Shown piece by piece: positions 34,710 through 43,567 of a stretch of DNA of 64,000 nucleotides (position 1 is the stretch's first letter; every line of letters starts with the position of its first letter). The notes under the pieces are model-generated. The model was not told where the DNA came from. It searched no databases and saw nothing but the letters and a program-made list of their open reading frames with translations. Source of the stretch: an uncultured Flavobacteriaceae bacterium (GTDB taxonomy: Bacteria > Bacteroidota > Bacteroidia > Flavobacteriales > Flavobacteriaceae); assembly GCA_947500435.1 (NCBI GenBank), contig CANMRV010000008.1, positions 1 to 64,000 on the forward strand. The letters are read 5' to 3'. The position numbers and the translations under genes are program-made.

Positions 34710-36584
34710 ATGAAGAAAATTGCCATTGTATTTTTAGCGGGAGTATTATTGTATGGGTGTGGGTCAACTAAATCTTTGATTACTGCAGATAAGGCTCCTA
34801 TACTTGTGGATATTGATTTGGTAAATGTTATTGATGATAAGGTTAAAGTAAAAGTTAATCCTGGAGCTTTTACTTCTGAAATGGTTTCTTTTTACATTCC
34901 GAAAACTGTCCCCGGTACGTATAGTACTGATAACTATGGAAAATATCTTGAGGGTTTTAAGGCTTTCGATTATGATGGACAAGAACTCTCCGTTTCAAGG
35001 TCAGATGACAATACTTGGAATATCTCCAACGGAAAAAGCTTGGATAAAATCAGCTACTGGGTTAACGATACCTATGATAGTGAAGGTGAACAGGAAGAAG
35101 CTGTTTTCTCACCCTCAGGAACCAACATTTTAGCCGGGGAAAACTTTGTTTTAAATCTACATGGATTTGTTGGTTATTTTAAGGGGCTAAAAGAGATTCC
35201 CTATACAGTTCAAATTGACAAACCAGAAGGATTGTCGGCAACAACATCATTACCTAAAAAAATGATGGAAGATGCTGTAAGCACAAAGGATGTTTTTTCC
35301 GCAGGTCGCTATTTTGAGGTTATCGACAATCCGATAATGTATTCAAAACCGAATAGTGAAACTTTTCAAATCAATGACATTTCGGTTACATTGAGTGTGT
35401 ATTCTCCAAATGGAACTTACACGGCAGCAAGTTTGAAAGATCGTATGGAAAGGATGATGGGCGCTCAGAAGGCCTTTTTAGGAGACATAGATGGTACGAA
35501 ACAATATTCTATCCTTTTGTATTTATCTCAGATGGGCGAAACGGACGCCAATGGTTTCGGTGCTTTAGAACACCATACATCAACGGTGGTTGTTCTTCCG
35601 GAAGTGATGCAGAAAGAACGATTGGAGCAGGCGATGGTGGATGTAGTATCGCATGAATTTTTTCATATTGTGACCCCTCTAAATGTACATTCCAAAGAGG
35701 TTCAATATTTCGATTTCAATAACCCAAAAATGTCACAGCACCTTTGGATGTATGAGGGCACCACGGAATACTTTGCCAATCTTTTCCAAATTCAACAAGG
35801 TTTGATCGATGATGCTGAATTCTATAAGCGCATTATGGATAAAATTAGCAATGCAAAAGGCTACAATGACGCAATGTCTTTTACCGAAATGAGTAGGAAT
35901 GTTCTAGAAGAACCTTACAAAGAAGAATATGCAAACGTATATGAGAAGGGTGCTTTAATCAATATGGCTCTAGACATCTCGCTTCGAGAATTGAGCAATG
36001 GTGAAAAAGGCGTGCTTTGGTTGATGAAAGAACTTTCCAAAAAGTACGGAGATATGACTCCTTTTGAGGATGACAAGCTGATTGATGAAATCGTTGCAAT
36101 GACTTACCCCGAAATACGTACTTTCTTTGATACGCATGTGCTTGGAGATACTCCAATAGACTACAACACCTATTTTTCTAAAGTAGGACTTGCTTCAGGT
36201 ACTGTCGAGCAAGCTTGTGGTCGCTTTTTCTTAGATCAAGAAATTCCTTTTATCGATGCCGACCCTTCAAATGACGATGCGATATTTGTTCGAAAGGGAA
36301 TCGCCTTAAGTAGCTTTTTAACCGATTTAGGAGCTCAGGGAGGGGATATTATTAAGAATATCAACGGAACGACTGTCACCATGGAAGGTATCGGTCCTAT
36401 TATTCAACAGAGTTTCGTTTGGCCTGCTGAGGAGAAAATCACTATGGTTGTGAAAAGAGGGGAAGAGGAGCTAACTTTAACAGGAACTGCAGGTACCCCT
36501 GTCGTAATGGTTGAAAAAGTGACTCCTGCTGAAGGACTATCTGATGCTCAAACCAAACTTCGAGAAGCTTGGATGAAAGGGTAG
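34710..36584 (+). CDS. M61 family peptidase with PDZ domain, lipoprotein
   Basis: 624 residues from the ATG at 34710. The signal sequence ends in LLYGC (lipid anchor at Cys 17), so it acts outside the inner membrane. The catalytic zinc motif is SHEFFHIVTPLNVHS with HEFFH at about 315-319, and the third ligand lies in MYEGTTEYFANL about 30 residues later, as in M61 glycyl aminopeptidases. A C-terminal PDZ domain (SFLTDLGAQGGDIIKNINGT) follows. The N-terminal half is the beta domain typical of the family. A strong terminator follows, so it is a single-gene unit. M61 enzymes prefer Gly or Ala at the N-terminus. Confidence 0.9.
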   Translation: MKKIAIVFLAGVLLYGCGSTKSLITADKAPILVDIDLVNVIDDKVKVKVNPGAFTSEMVSFYIPKTVPGTYSTDNYGKYLEGFKAFDYDGQELSVSRSDDNTWNISNGKSLDKISYWVNDTYDSEGEQEEAVFSPSGTNILAGENFVLNLHGFVGYFKGLKEIPYTVQIDKPEGLSATTSLPKKMMEDAVSTKDVFSAGRYFEVIDNPIMYSKPNSETFQINDISVTLSVYSPNGTYTAASLKDRMERMMGAQKAFLGDIDGTKQYSILLYLSQMGETDANGFGALEHHTSTVVVLPEVMQKERLEQAMVDVVSHEFFHIVTPLNVHSKEVQYFDFNNPKMSQHLWMYEGTTEYFANLFQIQQGLIDDAEFYKRIMDKISNAKGYNDAMSFTEMSRNVLEEPYKEEYANVYEKGALINMALDISLRELSNGEKGVLWLMKELSKKYGDMTPFEDDKLIDEIVAMTYPEIRTFFDTHVLGDTPIDYNTYFSKVGLASGTVEQACGRFFLDQEIPFIDADPSNDDAIFVRKGIALSSFLTDLGAQGGDIIKNINGTTVTMEGIGPIIQQSFVWPAEEKITMVVKRGEEELTLTGTAGTPVVMVEKVTPAEGLSDAQTKLREAWMKG

Positions 36585-36615
36585 GGATTAGATATACTTT
36601 ATAAATCAAATACAG

Positions 36616-36642
36616 AGCGCTACTTCAGGTAGCGCTTTTTTT
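36616..36642 (+). terminator. Terminator of the M61 peptidase gene
   Basis: AGCGCTAC and GTAGCGCT form a perfect 8-bp stem around a five-base loop, followed by seven T. Confidence 0.9.
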
Positions 36643-36691
36643 ATTTGAAAAACTTAACTTAAAAGAAAATTGATATTTTTTGTAACCTTTT

Positions 36692-36710
36692 GGTAAAACT
36701 GGGGTTTACC
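36692..36710. promoter_or_regulatory. Palindrome upstream of the ECF sigma gene
   Basis: GGTAAA at 36692-36697 and TTTACC at 36705-36710 are exact inverted copies with a 7-bp centre, 23 bp before the sigma-factor start. It could be an operator or part of a sigma-specific promoter; nothing in the sequence decides between these. Confidence 0.4.
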
Positions 36711-36732
36711 CTATTGAAGATCAAAAAACGAA

Positions 36733-37287
36733 ATGCAAGAACTGACCAACAATGCATTAATGCTTAAAGTGAAATCTGGTGATGTAGATAAGCTGGGCTT
36801 GCTCTACGAACGTCATAAAAAGAGACTATTCGGATTCTTTTATAACATGAATAGCAATGCTTCGTTGAGTGAAGATTTAGTCCAAAATGTATTTGTGCGT
36901 ATGTTGAAATACAAGCACACTTTTACGGGAGAAGGTTCCTTCTCTGCTTGGATGTTTCGTACGGCAAGAAACGTGAACTATGATTACTATCGCAAAAACA
37001 AAATAGCCTTTAACCAAAGCGAAGTCTCTACTGTAGAATATAAATTGGAAGATGGAGATGATCTAGAAAAAGGAATGAACAAGAAGGATGAGATTTCGGT
37101 TTTGAATCGAGCGATGCAAATCTTGCCTCCAGAAAAACGGGAGATTTTGGTTTTAAGCAAGTTCAAAGAAATGAAGTTTAGTGAAATAGGTGCCATTTTA
37201 GGATGTAGCGAAGGGGCGGCAAAAGTAAAGGCGCATAGAGCTTTAAAGGATTTAAGAACGATTTTTCTACAATTGGAAACAAGATAG
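36733..37287 (+). CDS. ECF-type RNA polymerase sigma factor
   Basis: 184 residues with region 2 (LYERHKKRLFGFFYNMNSNA, LVQNVFVRMLKYKHTF, FSAWMFRTARNVNYDYYRKN) and region 4 (LPPEKREILVLSKFKEMKFS, IGAILGCSEGAAKVKAHRAL); there is no region 3, as in extracytoplasmic-function sigma factors. The gene for a membrane-bound anti-sigma protein begins 2 bp after its stop, so the pair is co-transcribed and the sigma factor is probably held until an envelope signal releases it. The following two DUF4097 genes are probable members of the same operon. Confidence 0.93.
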   Translation: MQELTNNALMLKVKSGDVDKLGLLYERHKKRLFGFFYNMNSNASLSEDLVQNVFVRMLKYKHTFTGEGSFSAWMFRTARNVNYDYYRKNKIAFNQSEVSTVEYKLEDGDDLEKGMNKKDEISVLNRAMQILPPEKREILVLSKFKEMKFSEIGAILGCSEGAAKVKAHRALKDLRTIFLQLETR

Positions 37288-37289
37288 TT

Positions 37290-38093
37290 ATGGAGCAAGA
37301 AAAATTTGAAATATGGATGATGGAGTATTTGTCTGGTGAGCTTGATGAAAGCAGGCAGTTGGAGTTTAAAAAGTACTTGCAAGAACATCCGGGGCATCAA
37401 AAAGAGTTCGAAGTACTATCGAACACTTGGAGTGAAATAGATGAAATGGAGATTCCTGAGCCATCTGAAGAAATGGATACTAGTTTCTTTAGCATGTTGA
37501 ATTCGGAACTAGAGAAAAACGAACGTAAGGGTTCAAGTTGGATACAAAACTTGCTGTCTATTTTCGGCCCTATACAAAAACCGCAACTGGCATTCGGGAT
37601 GCTATTGCTGAGTATTGGTTTAGGCTTGGGTTATTTTTTGAATTCAAATCCTTCCGAAGGAACATCAGGTGAAATCGTTGTGTCGAATAACGAGACCGAA
37701 GAAATTCGTGGACAGTTGGTACTTACTTTGCTTGACCAGCCTTCTGCGAATAAAAGGCTGCAAGGTGTAAGTGAGGCAACCAAATTGAATGATGCCAATG
37801 AACGAATTATTGAAGCACTTTTTACCACGTTGAATAATGATGCTAATATCAATGTACGCTTAGTGGCTCTAGAATCCTTAGCAAAATATGTCGAGACTCC
37901 TGAAGTACGAATGGGCCTTGTGAAATCGATAGCCTTGCAGGATTCACCCCTAGTCCAAATTGCCCTAGCTGATTTAATGGTTGCATTACAAGAGAAAACT
38001 TCCGTAGAATCAATGAAAGAATTGTTGAAAAAACCGGACATAAATAACACTGTAAAACAAAAATTAGAGGAATCAATCAATCACATTATATAA
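37290..38093 (+). CDS. Membrane anti-sigma factor with periplasmic HEAT repeats
   Basis: 267 residues. A cytoplasmic part (EIWMMEYLSGELDESRQLEF, a typical anti-sigma N-terminal helix pair, though without the classical zinc-binding His-Cys triad) is followed by a membrane helix at about 97-117 (QKPQLAFGMLLLSIGLGLGY). The periplasmic part has HEAT-like helical pairs (NERIIEALFTTLNNDANINV, LVALESLAKYVETPEV, IALADLMVALQEKT). The protein likely binds the preceding sigma factor and senses an envelope signal through the HEAT repeats. Similar anti-sigma/HEAT arrangements occur in other Bacteroidota. What binds the HEAT domain is unknown. Confidence 0.8.
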   Translation: MEQEKFEIWMMEYLSGELDESRQLEFKKYLQEHPGHQKEFEVLSNTWSEIDEMEIPEPSEEMDTSFFSMLNSELEKNERKGSSWIQNLLSIFGPIQKPQLAFGMLLLSIGLGLGYFLNSNPSEGTSGEIVVSNNETEEIRGQLVLTLLDQPSANKRLQGVSEATKLNDANERIIEALFTTLNNDANINVRLVALESLAKYVETPEVRMGLVKSIALQDSPLVQIALADLMVALQEKTSVESMKELLKKPDINNTVKQKLEESINHII

Positions 38094-38114
38094 ACAATCA
38101 AAAAACGAACAATC

Positions 38115-38981
38115 ATGAAAACAGTTAAAACAGGTATGATACTATTAGGTCTTTTGTGCGGTCATTTAATGACCGCACAAAAGTCTAACGAAACCATAAC
38201 CGAAGAATTGAACTTTTCATCCAAATCCGATAAAAATATGTTGGTGGTAAAGAATATTAATGGGCCTATTCGTGTTGAAGGCTATGATGGTAGCGCAATC
38301 ATACTAGAGGCAGAGAAAACCATTTCCGCCAAACGTGAAAGTTATTTGGAAGAAGGCAAGCAAGATATTCAGGTTAAAATAGAGGAGGTGGATAATCGAA
38401 TTTACGTGTATGTAGAAACTCCAAATAACAATTTTAATACTTCCTCAGGGAGATATGAAAATAGTAGAAATAACCGATGGATAAAACTGGATTATCGGTT
38501 CAATGTAGATTTTACGTTAAAAGTTCCGAGGTCTACTAGTGTTGAATTGGCAACAATGAACGACGGTGACATCTATGCCAAAGATGTTCAGGGCGATGAA
38601 ATCATTATAAGTAATTTGAATGGGGCTATTACTTTAGAAAACATAGCAGGTAGAACAGATGTAAACGCGCTAAATAAAGATATTAATATCACTTACCATA
38701 AGAACCCCAATGGCGATTCGAAATACCATTCGTTGAACGGTGATGTTAATGTCACTTTTAAGGAAAATCTAAATGCTGATGTTTCTTTTAAAAGTTTAAA
38801 TGGCGATATGTATACAAATTATGATACAACTGCTTTAAAACCTGAGTTGGTGAAAAAGAAAACCAAAAACGGAAAAGGAATTAAATATAATATGAGCGCG
38901 AATCAGACCTATAGAATTGGTAAAGGAGGAATCAAACTTGATTTTAATCTCTTAAATGGAGACGCAACTTTAAAGAAATAA
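38115..38981 (+). CDS. DUF4097 beta-strand repeat protein, first copy
   Basis: 288 residues. A signal peptide (MILLGLLCGHLMTAQ) is followed by a stacked beta-repeat fold with LNG-type turns: ISNLNGAITLENIAGRTDVNAL, YHSLNGDVNVTFKENLNADV, FKSLNGDMYTNYDTTALKP and LDFNLLNGDATLKK. This repeated -LNGD- turn is the DUF4097 pattern, an exported beta-helix-like or stacked-strand domain. It is the third gene of the sigma-factor operon, so it may be an envelope component controlled by that sigma factor. Binding partner unknown. Confidence 0.8.
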   Translation: MKTVKTGMILLGLLCGHLMTAQKSNETITEELNFSSKSDKNMLVVKNINGPIRVEGYDGSAIILEAEKTISAKRESYLEEGKQDIQVKIEEVDNRIYVYVETPNNNFNTSSGRYENSRNNRWIKLDYRFNVDFTLKVPRSTSVELATMNDGDIYAKDVQGDEIIISNLNGAITLENIAGRTDVNALNKDINITYHKNPNGDSKYHSLNGDVNVTFKENLNADVSFKSLNGDMYTNYDTTALKPELVKKKTKNGKGIKYNMSANQTYRIGKGGIKLDFNLLNGDATLKK

Positions 38982-38985
38982 AATT

Positions 38986-39792
38986 ATGAAAAATAGAGCT
39001 ATACAAATTGGACTTTTTTTCCTTTTGCTTTCAGGAGGATGTCTATCTGCCCAAACAGAAAGCGAATCAGTTACTATTCCTTTAAGTAATCCTGGGAAAG
39101 ATGGAAAGTTGAAAATGGGCTTATTATACGGATCAATAACCGTTGAAGCTCATCAAGGAAAAGAGGTCATTATAGAGACAAAAAGCAAAGAAAAATCGAA
39201 GCCGTCAAAAACAAAAGATGGCATGCGAAGAATTGGGGACACCTCTCTAGAGTTTAGTGTAGAGGAATATGATAACAAAGTGACGGTGAGGTCAAAAAAG
39301 CAAAACAAAAGAGTAGACTTTACCATTAAGGTTCCTGAAAATTTCTCTTTGGACCTTCGTGCCACCAATAATGGAAATATAAATGTAGAAGGGGTCAAGG
39401 GCGAAATGGAAATCAGTAATCTTAATGGCGCAATTACCTTAAAAAATATAGGTGGTTCCGTAATCGCAGATGCTCTAAATAAGGATATTATAGTGACTTT
39501 TACAAAAGGCTATGAGAAATCACCGATGGCTTTTACAAGTTTAAATGGCGATTTGGATATTACGTTTCCTAACAACCTGGCAGCCAATATAAAGGCAAAG
39601 ACGGATCAAGGAGAAATTTATACGGATTACGAAATGAAAATGACCAGAGATGTAAGCAAAGATGAAAAGAAATCATCCTCGGGAGTCTACAAGGTAACGG
39701 TAGATAAATGGGTAACTGGTACTATTAATGGAGGAGGGGCTGAGATACTTTTTAAAACCATGAATGGTGATATTATGATACGGTCTAACTAA
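38986..39792 (+). CDS. DUF4097 beta-strand repeat protein, second copy
   Basis: 268 residues, paralogous to the preceding gene, which ends 4 bp before this start. Signal peptide LFFLLLSGGCLSAQ; the repeats include MEISNLNGAITLKNIGGSVI, FTSLNGDLDITFPNNLAANI and ILFKTMNGDIMIRSN. Two tandem copies argue for a paired or hetero-oligomeric extracytoplasmic structure controlled by the same sigma factor. It ends the operon: a terminator follows 30 bp later. Confidence 0.8.
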   Translation: MKNRAIQIGLFFLLLSGGCLSAQTESESVTIPLSNPGKDGKLKMGLLYGSITVEAHQGKEVIIETKSKEKSKPSKTKDGMRRIGDTSLEFSVEEYDNKVTVRSKKQNKRVDFTIKVPENFSLDLRATNNGNINVEGVKGEMEISNLNGAITLKNIGGSVIADALNKDIIVTFTKGYEKSPMAFTSLNGDLDITFPNNLAANIKAKTDQGEIYTDYEMKMTRDVSKDEKKSSSGVYKVTVDKWVTGTINGGGAEILFKTMNGDIMIRSN

Positions 39793-39823
39793 TATAAGGT
39801 TCGGATTCCGGTAAGCTAGAGAC

Positions 39824-39852
39824 AAAGGCACTACTTTAAAAAGTGCCTTTTG
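39824..39852 (+). terminator. Terminator of the ECF sigma operon
   Basis: AAAGGCACT and AGTGCCTTT form a 9-bp stem with a short AT-rich loop, followed by TTTG. Confidence 0.8.
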
Positions 39853-39907
39853 TTTGCGCTCATTTGTAACAAAAGAGGTTGAAAAGCGTCTATTTTATAA
39901 TTTGTCA

Positions 39908-39940
39908 CTTGTTTCTACTGAGTGAAGAGTTTTATTTTTG
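39908..39940 (+). promoter_or_regulatory. Candidate promoter of the AraC-type gene
   Basis: CTTG at 39908-39911 and TATTTTTG at 39933-39940 are 21 bp apart, matching TTG / TAnnTTTG, and lie just upstream of the start at 39956. The spacing is at the upper limit. Confidence 0.4.
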
Positions 39941-39955
39941 CACATTTGATTTTCA

Positions 39956-41095
39956 ATGAAATTACTAGCGGACTTTGTATTAGTATCCGGACTTGCCGTC
40001 GCAATAATTATAATGGTAATGTTGGCCATTTCGAAAAAAAAAGAACTCCCACAGATTCTTTTGGTGTTTATATTGGGTCTTATTGCGATTATTTTCGTCA
40101 CACTTTATGCCTCTCTTCATAAAATAAAACCCCTTTTCATTTTTGCGCACCTTTTTGAAGATGGCGCCCGTTTTGTTATTGGTCCTCTAGTATATATTTA
40201 TATTAAATCCATATTTATAAAGGACAAAGGACTAATTAAGCAGAATTTGGTGCATTTTTTACCCTTCTTACTTTATTGGTTAATTTTTACTATTCCCAGG
40301 GTGTATGGGGTGTATTTAGGTCAAGATGTTTTTGATTATTTAAAGTTATTACGAGGCACAGCATACCTAGCAATAGTTAAAGATTTATTTATACTTCTGT
40401 ATATTCTTTTATCAATTCGACTTTTTTTTAAATTTAAATTGGCAATGAAGTACAACTATTCAAGTTTTACGAACGCCAATTACGGATGGATTAGAAAATT
40501 CTTAATCGGACTTCTTCTAGCGACCCTTTTTGATCTTGGAGTTGGTATTTCTTATTCCTTGTATAAACCTTCTGTCGATTGGGACCTAGGTATTGTTTCA
40601 GCAATGTTCTTAGTACTGGTTACTATTTATTTAGGTTATCACGGGCTGAAACAATCGATGATTCATTTGCCTAAATTTTTAATGGATGACCAAGAGATTG
40701 ATAAGAAAGGAATTGGGCAAAGCAATAAATTAAATTTATCTAAAGAAGAGCTTAATCAAATCAATTTAAAGTTAGAAGATGTACTTTTCAGCGAGAAGCC
40801 TTATTTGCAACAAGAACTTACCCTAAGCGGACTTGCGGAATTGGTAGGTACTTCAGATAAAAAACTATCCGCTCTTTTGAATCACTCCCTAAATATTTCA
40901 TTCTATGACTTCATTAACCAATATCGTGTGGAAGAAGTAAAGGAGAAATTGAAACTAGAGGAGTATGAAAAATATTCTCTTCTTGGACTAGCCTATACTT
41001 GTGGATTCAATTCAAAGAGCAGTTTTTATAGGGCCTTTAAAAAGGAGACTGGTATTTCTCCAACAGCTTACAAAAAGGAAAAATCTTTTGAATAA
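39956..41095 (+). CDS. Membrane-anchored AraC/XylS family transcriptional regulator
   Basis: 379 residues with two parts. The first about 230 residues form some seven membrane helices (for example LADFVLVSGLAVAIIIMVML, LVHFLPFLLYWLIFTIP). The C-terminal 100 or so residues are an AraC-type double helix-turn-helix (LSGLAELVGTSDKKLSALLN and YSLLGLAYTCGFNSKSSFYR followed by AFKKETGISPTAYK). Many Flavobacteria encode such membrane-anchored AraC proteins beside genes they control, with the membrane part thought to sense an envelope or extracytoplasmic ligand. It heads the co-oriented peptidase/ABC gene run, and is the natural candidate regulator of it. Confidence 0.88.
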   Translation: MKLLADFVLVSGLAVAIIIMVMLAISKKKELPQILLVFILGLIAIIFVTLYASLHKIKPLFIFAHLFEDGARFVIGPLVYIYIKSIFIKDKGLIKQNLVHFLPFLLYWLIFTIPRVYGVYLGQDVFDYLKLLRGTAYLAIVKDLFILLYILLSIRLFFKFKLAMKYNYSSFTNANYGWIRKFLIGLLLATLFDLGVGISYSLYKPSVDWDLGIVSAMFLVLVTIYLGYHGLKQSMIHLPKFLMDDQEIDKKGIGQSNKLNLSKEELNQINLKLEDVLFSEKPYLQQELTLSGLAELVGTSDKKLSALLNHSLNISFYDFINQYRVEEVKEKLKLEEYEKYSLLGLAYTCGFNSKSSFYRAFKKETGISPTAYKKEKSFE

Positions 41096-41198
41096 ATAGA
41101 GGTTTAGTTATCAAAAGTGAGTCCCGATATTTTTAGTGGGACGAATATGCAATCTTCCTAGCATATATTGCTATTTAAATACCAAATCACTGTCTTTG

Positions 41199-42434
41199 AT
41201 GTTAAAAATGAGTTTCTCGGTACTTCCCAACTTTTTTGGTTTTGTTATTCTAACCGTTTTTTTAACGAGTATATCAAACGCGCAAACGGTAGAAGAAACC
41301 ATATCGGTGAAAATGACTAAGACGTACAAAAAAAGTAGGCTTCCCGGCTTTGCAGTAGTAATGGTCAATAAGGACAGTACTTTGTATCAAAATAGTTTTG
41401 GTTATTCAGATTTGGCATACAAAAACCCATTTGCAAATAACACAATTCAAAATATTGGTTCAATTTCAAAAACGTTAATTGGAGTTTCATTAATGAAATT
41501 AGTAGATCAAGGAAAGTTGGGACTCGACGACCCAATCAATACCTACCTTCCTTTTAAAGTAACACATCCCAAGTTCCCAAAAAAACCGATTACCATCCTC
41601 CATTTGGCAACGCATTCTTCTGGCATAAGAGATACTCCTGCCAACTATGATTTCAAGTCTTACTATTTGGATTCGAAACTGCAAAAGGCGGAGGTGATTA
41701 CCCAAGGTTTTACTATAGAAGAAAAGATTTTCCTAAAAAAGACTAAGAAGAACAATCGAATACCATTAGGAACATATTTGCAAAAGGTACTTGATCTAAA
41801 GGGAGAATGGTATAGCCGAAAAAATTATTATGACTTTGAACCGGGAAGCAAATATGAATATACAAATGTAGGTGCCGCTTTAGCCGCTTATATTGTAGAA
41901 CTAGTTTCAGAAATGTCGTATGAGGAATTTACAAAACAGGAGATAATCCAACCCTTAAAAATGAAGTCTACGGGATGGTTTTACAATGATGTTGAGATGG
42001 CACGTTTTGCTACACGATATATGGGCAAAAAAAATGCCATTGCACCTTTCTATGAGCTAAGCACATACCCTGATGGGGGGTTAAAAACTACAAGTACCGA
42101 TTTAGGTCTATTTCTTCAGGAAATGCTTAAAGGATATGCTGGGGAAAGTGAATTTCTAAGTAAAGAGAGTTTTGAAATACTTTTCAAAAATCACTTATCG
42201 GTCCCCGATGGAGAACGAAATGGTGTTTTTTGGGATGTTTTTGGGGAAATAGGAGTGGGTGATATTGGGCATAGTGGCATTGATCCAGGGGTGTACACTT
42301 TTATGTATTTCAACCCTACTACGGGAATTGGAAAGATTTTGATGACCAACGCTAATGGAGACAAAAACCAGAAAAATGCAATAGCCGTCTGGGAGGAATT
42401 TATAAGAATGGAAACCTTGTTTTCGGATAATTAA
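41199..42434 (+). CDS. Serine hydrolase, class C beta-lactamase/PBP-like, first copy
   Basis: 411 residues from the ATG at 41199. A signal peptide (NFFGFVILTVFLTSISNAQ) exports it. The catalytic SxxK is SISK at 88-91 in the IGSISKTLIG segment, the YxN motif is YTN in KYEYTNVGAAL, and the third motif is HSG in IGHSGIDPG. The fold covers class C beta-lactamases, penicillin-binding enzymes and esterases or D-aminopeptidases, so beta-lactam resistance should not be assumed. It is the first gene after the regulator; the 76-residue gene follows at 5 bp. Confidence 0.87.
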   Translation: MLKMSFSVLPNFFGFVILTVFLTSISNAQTVEETISVKMTKTYKKSRLPGFAVVMVNKDSTLYQNSFGYSDLAYKNPFANNTIQNIGSISKTLIGVSLMKLVDQGKLGLDDPINTYLPFKVTHPKFPKKPITILHLATHSSGIRDTPANYDFKSYYLDSKLQKAEVITQGFTIEEKIFLKKTKKNNRIPLGTYLQKVLDLKGEWYSRKNYYDFEPGSKYEYTNVGAALAAYIVELVSEMSYEEFTKQEIIQPLKMKSTGWFYNDVEMARFATRYMGKKNAIAPFYELSTYPDGGLKTTSTDLGLFLQEMLKGYAGESEFLSKESFEILFKNHLSVPDGERNGVFWDVFGEIGVGDIGHSGIDPGVYTFMYFNPTTGIGKILMTNANGDKNQKNAIAVWEEFIRMETLFSDN

Positions 42435-42439
42435 GAACG

Positions 42440-42670
42440 ATGAAAAAACTTAACAATATTGTACTTGCCCTTGCTTTAATGGTCACGCATGTAATTATTG
42501 AACTGTATCCAACCATTAAAAGAGGCATTAAAATTTATGCGAATAAATTGGATTTCAACAGCTTTTTGAATTCGGAACATGTAGCGGATTATATTTCCTT
42601 TTTAAGTGAAGAAGAGAAAACTGAATTGGTGAACATGATGTCATCTTATATTAAAAACACACTGGATTAA
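42440..42670 (+). CDS. Small hypothetical protein with N-terminal hydrophobic helix
   Basis: 76 residues. It starts 5 bp after the serine-hydrolase stop and ends 1 bp before the ABC ATPase start, so it is certainly within the transcript. An N-terminal hydrophobic helix (NIVLALALMVTHVIIELYP) could be a membrane anchor or signal. The rest is acidic-to-neutral and helical (YISFLSEEEKTELVNMMSSY). No known domain. Its tight packing in the operon suggests a real product that belongs to the ABC system. Confidence 0.65.
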   Translation: MKKLNNIVLALALMVTHVIIELYPTIKRGIKIYANKLDFNSFLNSEHVADYISFLSEEEKTELVNMMSSYIKNTLD

Positions 42671-42671
42671 T

Positions 42672-43553
42672 ATGAAACTATCCATTTCAAACCTAACCAA
42701 AACTTATACAAACGGTGTAAAGGCAATAGACAATCTTCATTTAGAAATTAACCCTGGCATGTTTGGACTTTTAGGTCCCAATGGAGCAGGGAAATCTACC
42801 TTAATGCGAACGATTGCAACACTTCAGAGCCCAGACAATGGAGAGATTGCATTTGACAATATCAATGTATTGGATAATCCAACTGCCTTGCGAAAAGTCC
42901 TCGGGTATTTACCACAGTCGTTTGGGGTATACCCGAAAGTGTCAGCGGAAAAATTGTTGGACTATTTTGCCATTTTAAAAGGAATAGCTTCAAAAAAAGA
43001 TAGAAATATTGTCGTCCAAGAGGTATTGGAGTTAACCAATTTATATGATGTTCGCAAGAAAAGTGTAAGTGGTTATTCAGGCGGAATGAAACAACGTTTT
43101 GGTATTGCTCAGCTATTATTGAACAATCCTAAACTTATTATTGTAGATGAACCTACGGCTGGTTTAGATCCCGCTGAGCGTAACCGGTTTTTGAATGTTT
43201 TGCGTGAAGTGGGTACATCGAATACGGTCATCTTTTCAACGCACATCGTAGACGATATCAAAGAATTATGCACTGATATGGCCATAATGAATGGTGGACT
43301 TGTTTTGAAACACGAGACTCCTTCAAACGCTATTGAGGAGATTGAAGATAAAATCTGGAGTAAAATTATAGATAGTGATGACCTAGACTGGAACGAAAAA
43401 GATTTTACGGTACTGTCCTCTAACTATAACCAAGATAATTCAATAACGATTCGGGTATTTTCTATGGATTGCCCGGATGTCACATTCAAAGCTGCTAAAC
43501 CAAATTTAGAAGATGTGTATTTCATTGAACTTCAAAGAGATAATATCAAATAA
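42672..43553 (+). CDS. ABC transporter ATP-binding protein
   Basis: 293 residues. All nucleotide-binding motifs are present: Walker A GPNGAGKST at 35-43, a Q-loop in YLPQSFGVYP, the signature YSGGMKQR, Walker B LIIVDEPTAGLD and the H-switch FSTHIVDD. The closest type is the DrrA/NatA-like class that works with ABC-2 permeases, and the C-terminal extension (residues about 225-293) is typical of it. The permease/aminopeptidase fusion two genes downstream is the obvious partner. Confidence 0.94.
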   Translation: MKLSISNLTKTYTNGVKAIDNLHLEINPGMFGLLGPNGAGKSTLMRTIATLQSPDNGEIAFDNINVLDNPTALRKVLGYLPQSFGVYPKVSAEKLLDYFAILKGIASKKDRNIVVQEVLELTNLYDVRKKSVSGYSGGMKQRFGIAQLLLNNPKLIIVDEPTAGLDPAERNRFLNVLREVGTSNTVIFSTHIVDDIKELCTDMAIMNGGLVLKHETPSNAIEEIEDKIWSKIIDSDDLDWNEKDFTVLSSNYNQDNSITIRVFSMDCPDVTFKAAKPNLEDVYFIELQRDNIK

Positions 43554-43567
43554 CCCAAATGTAATCT

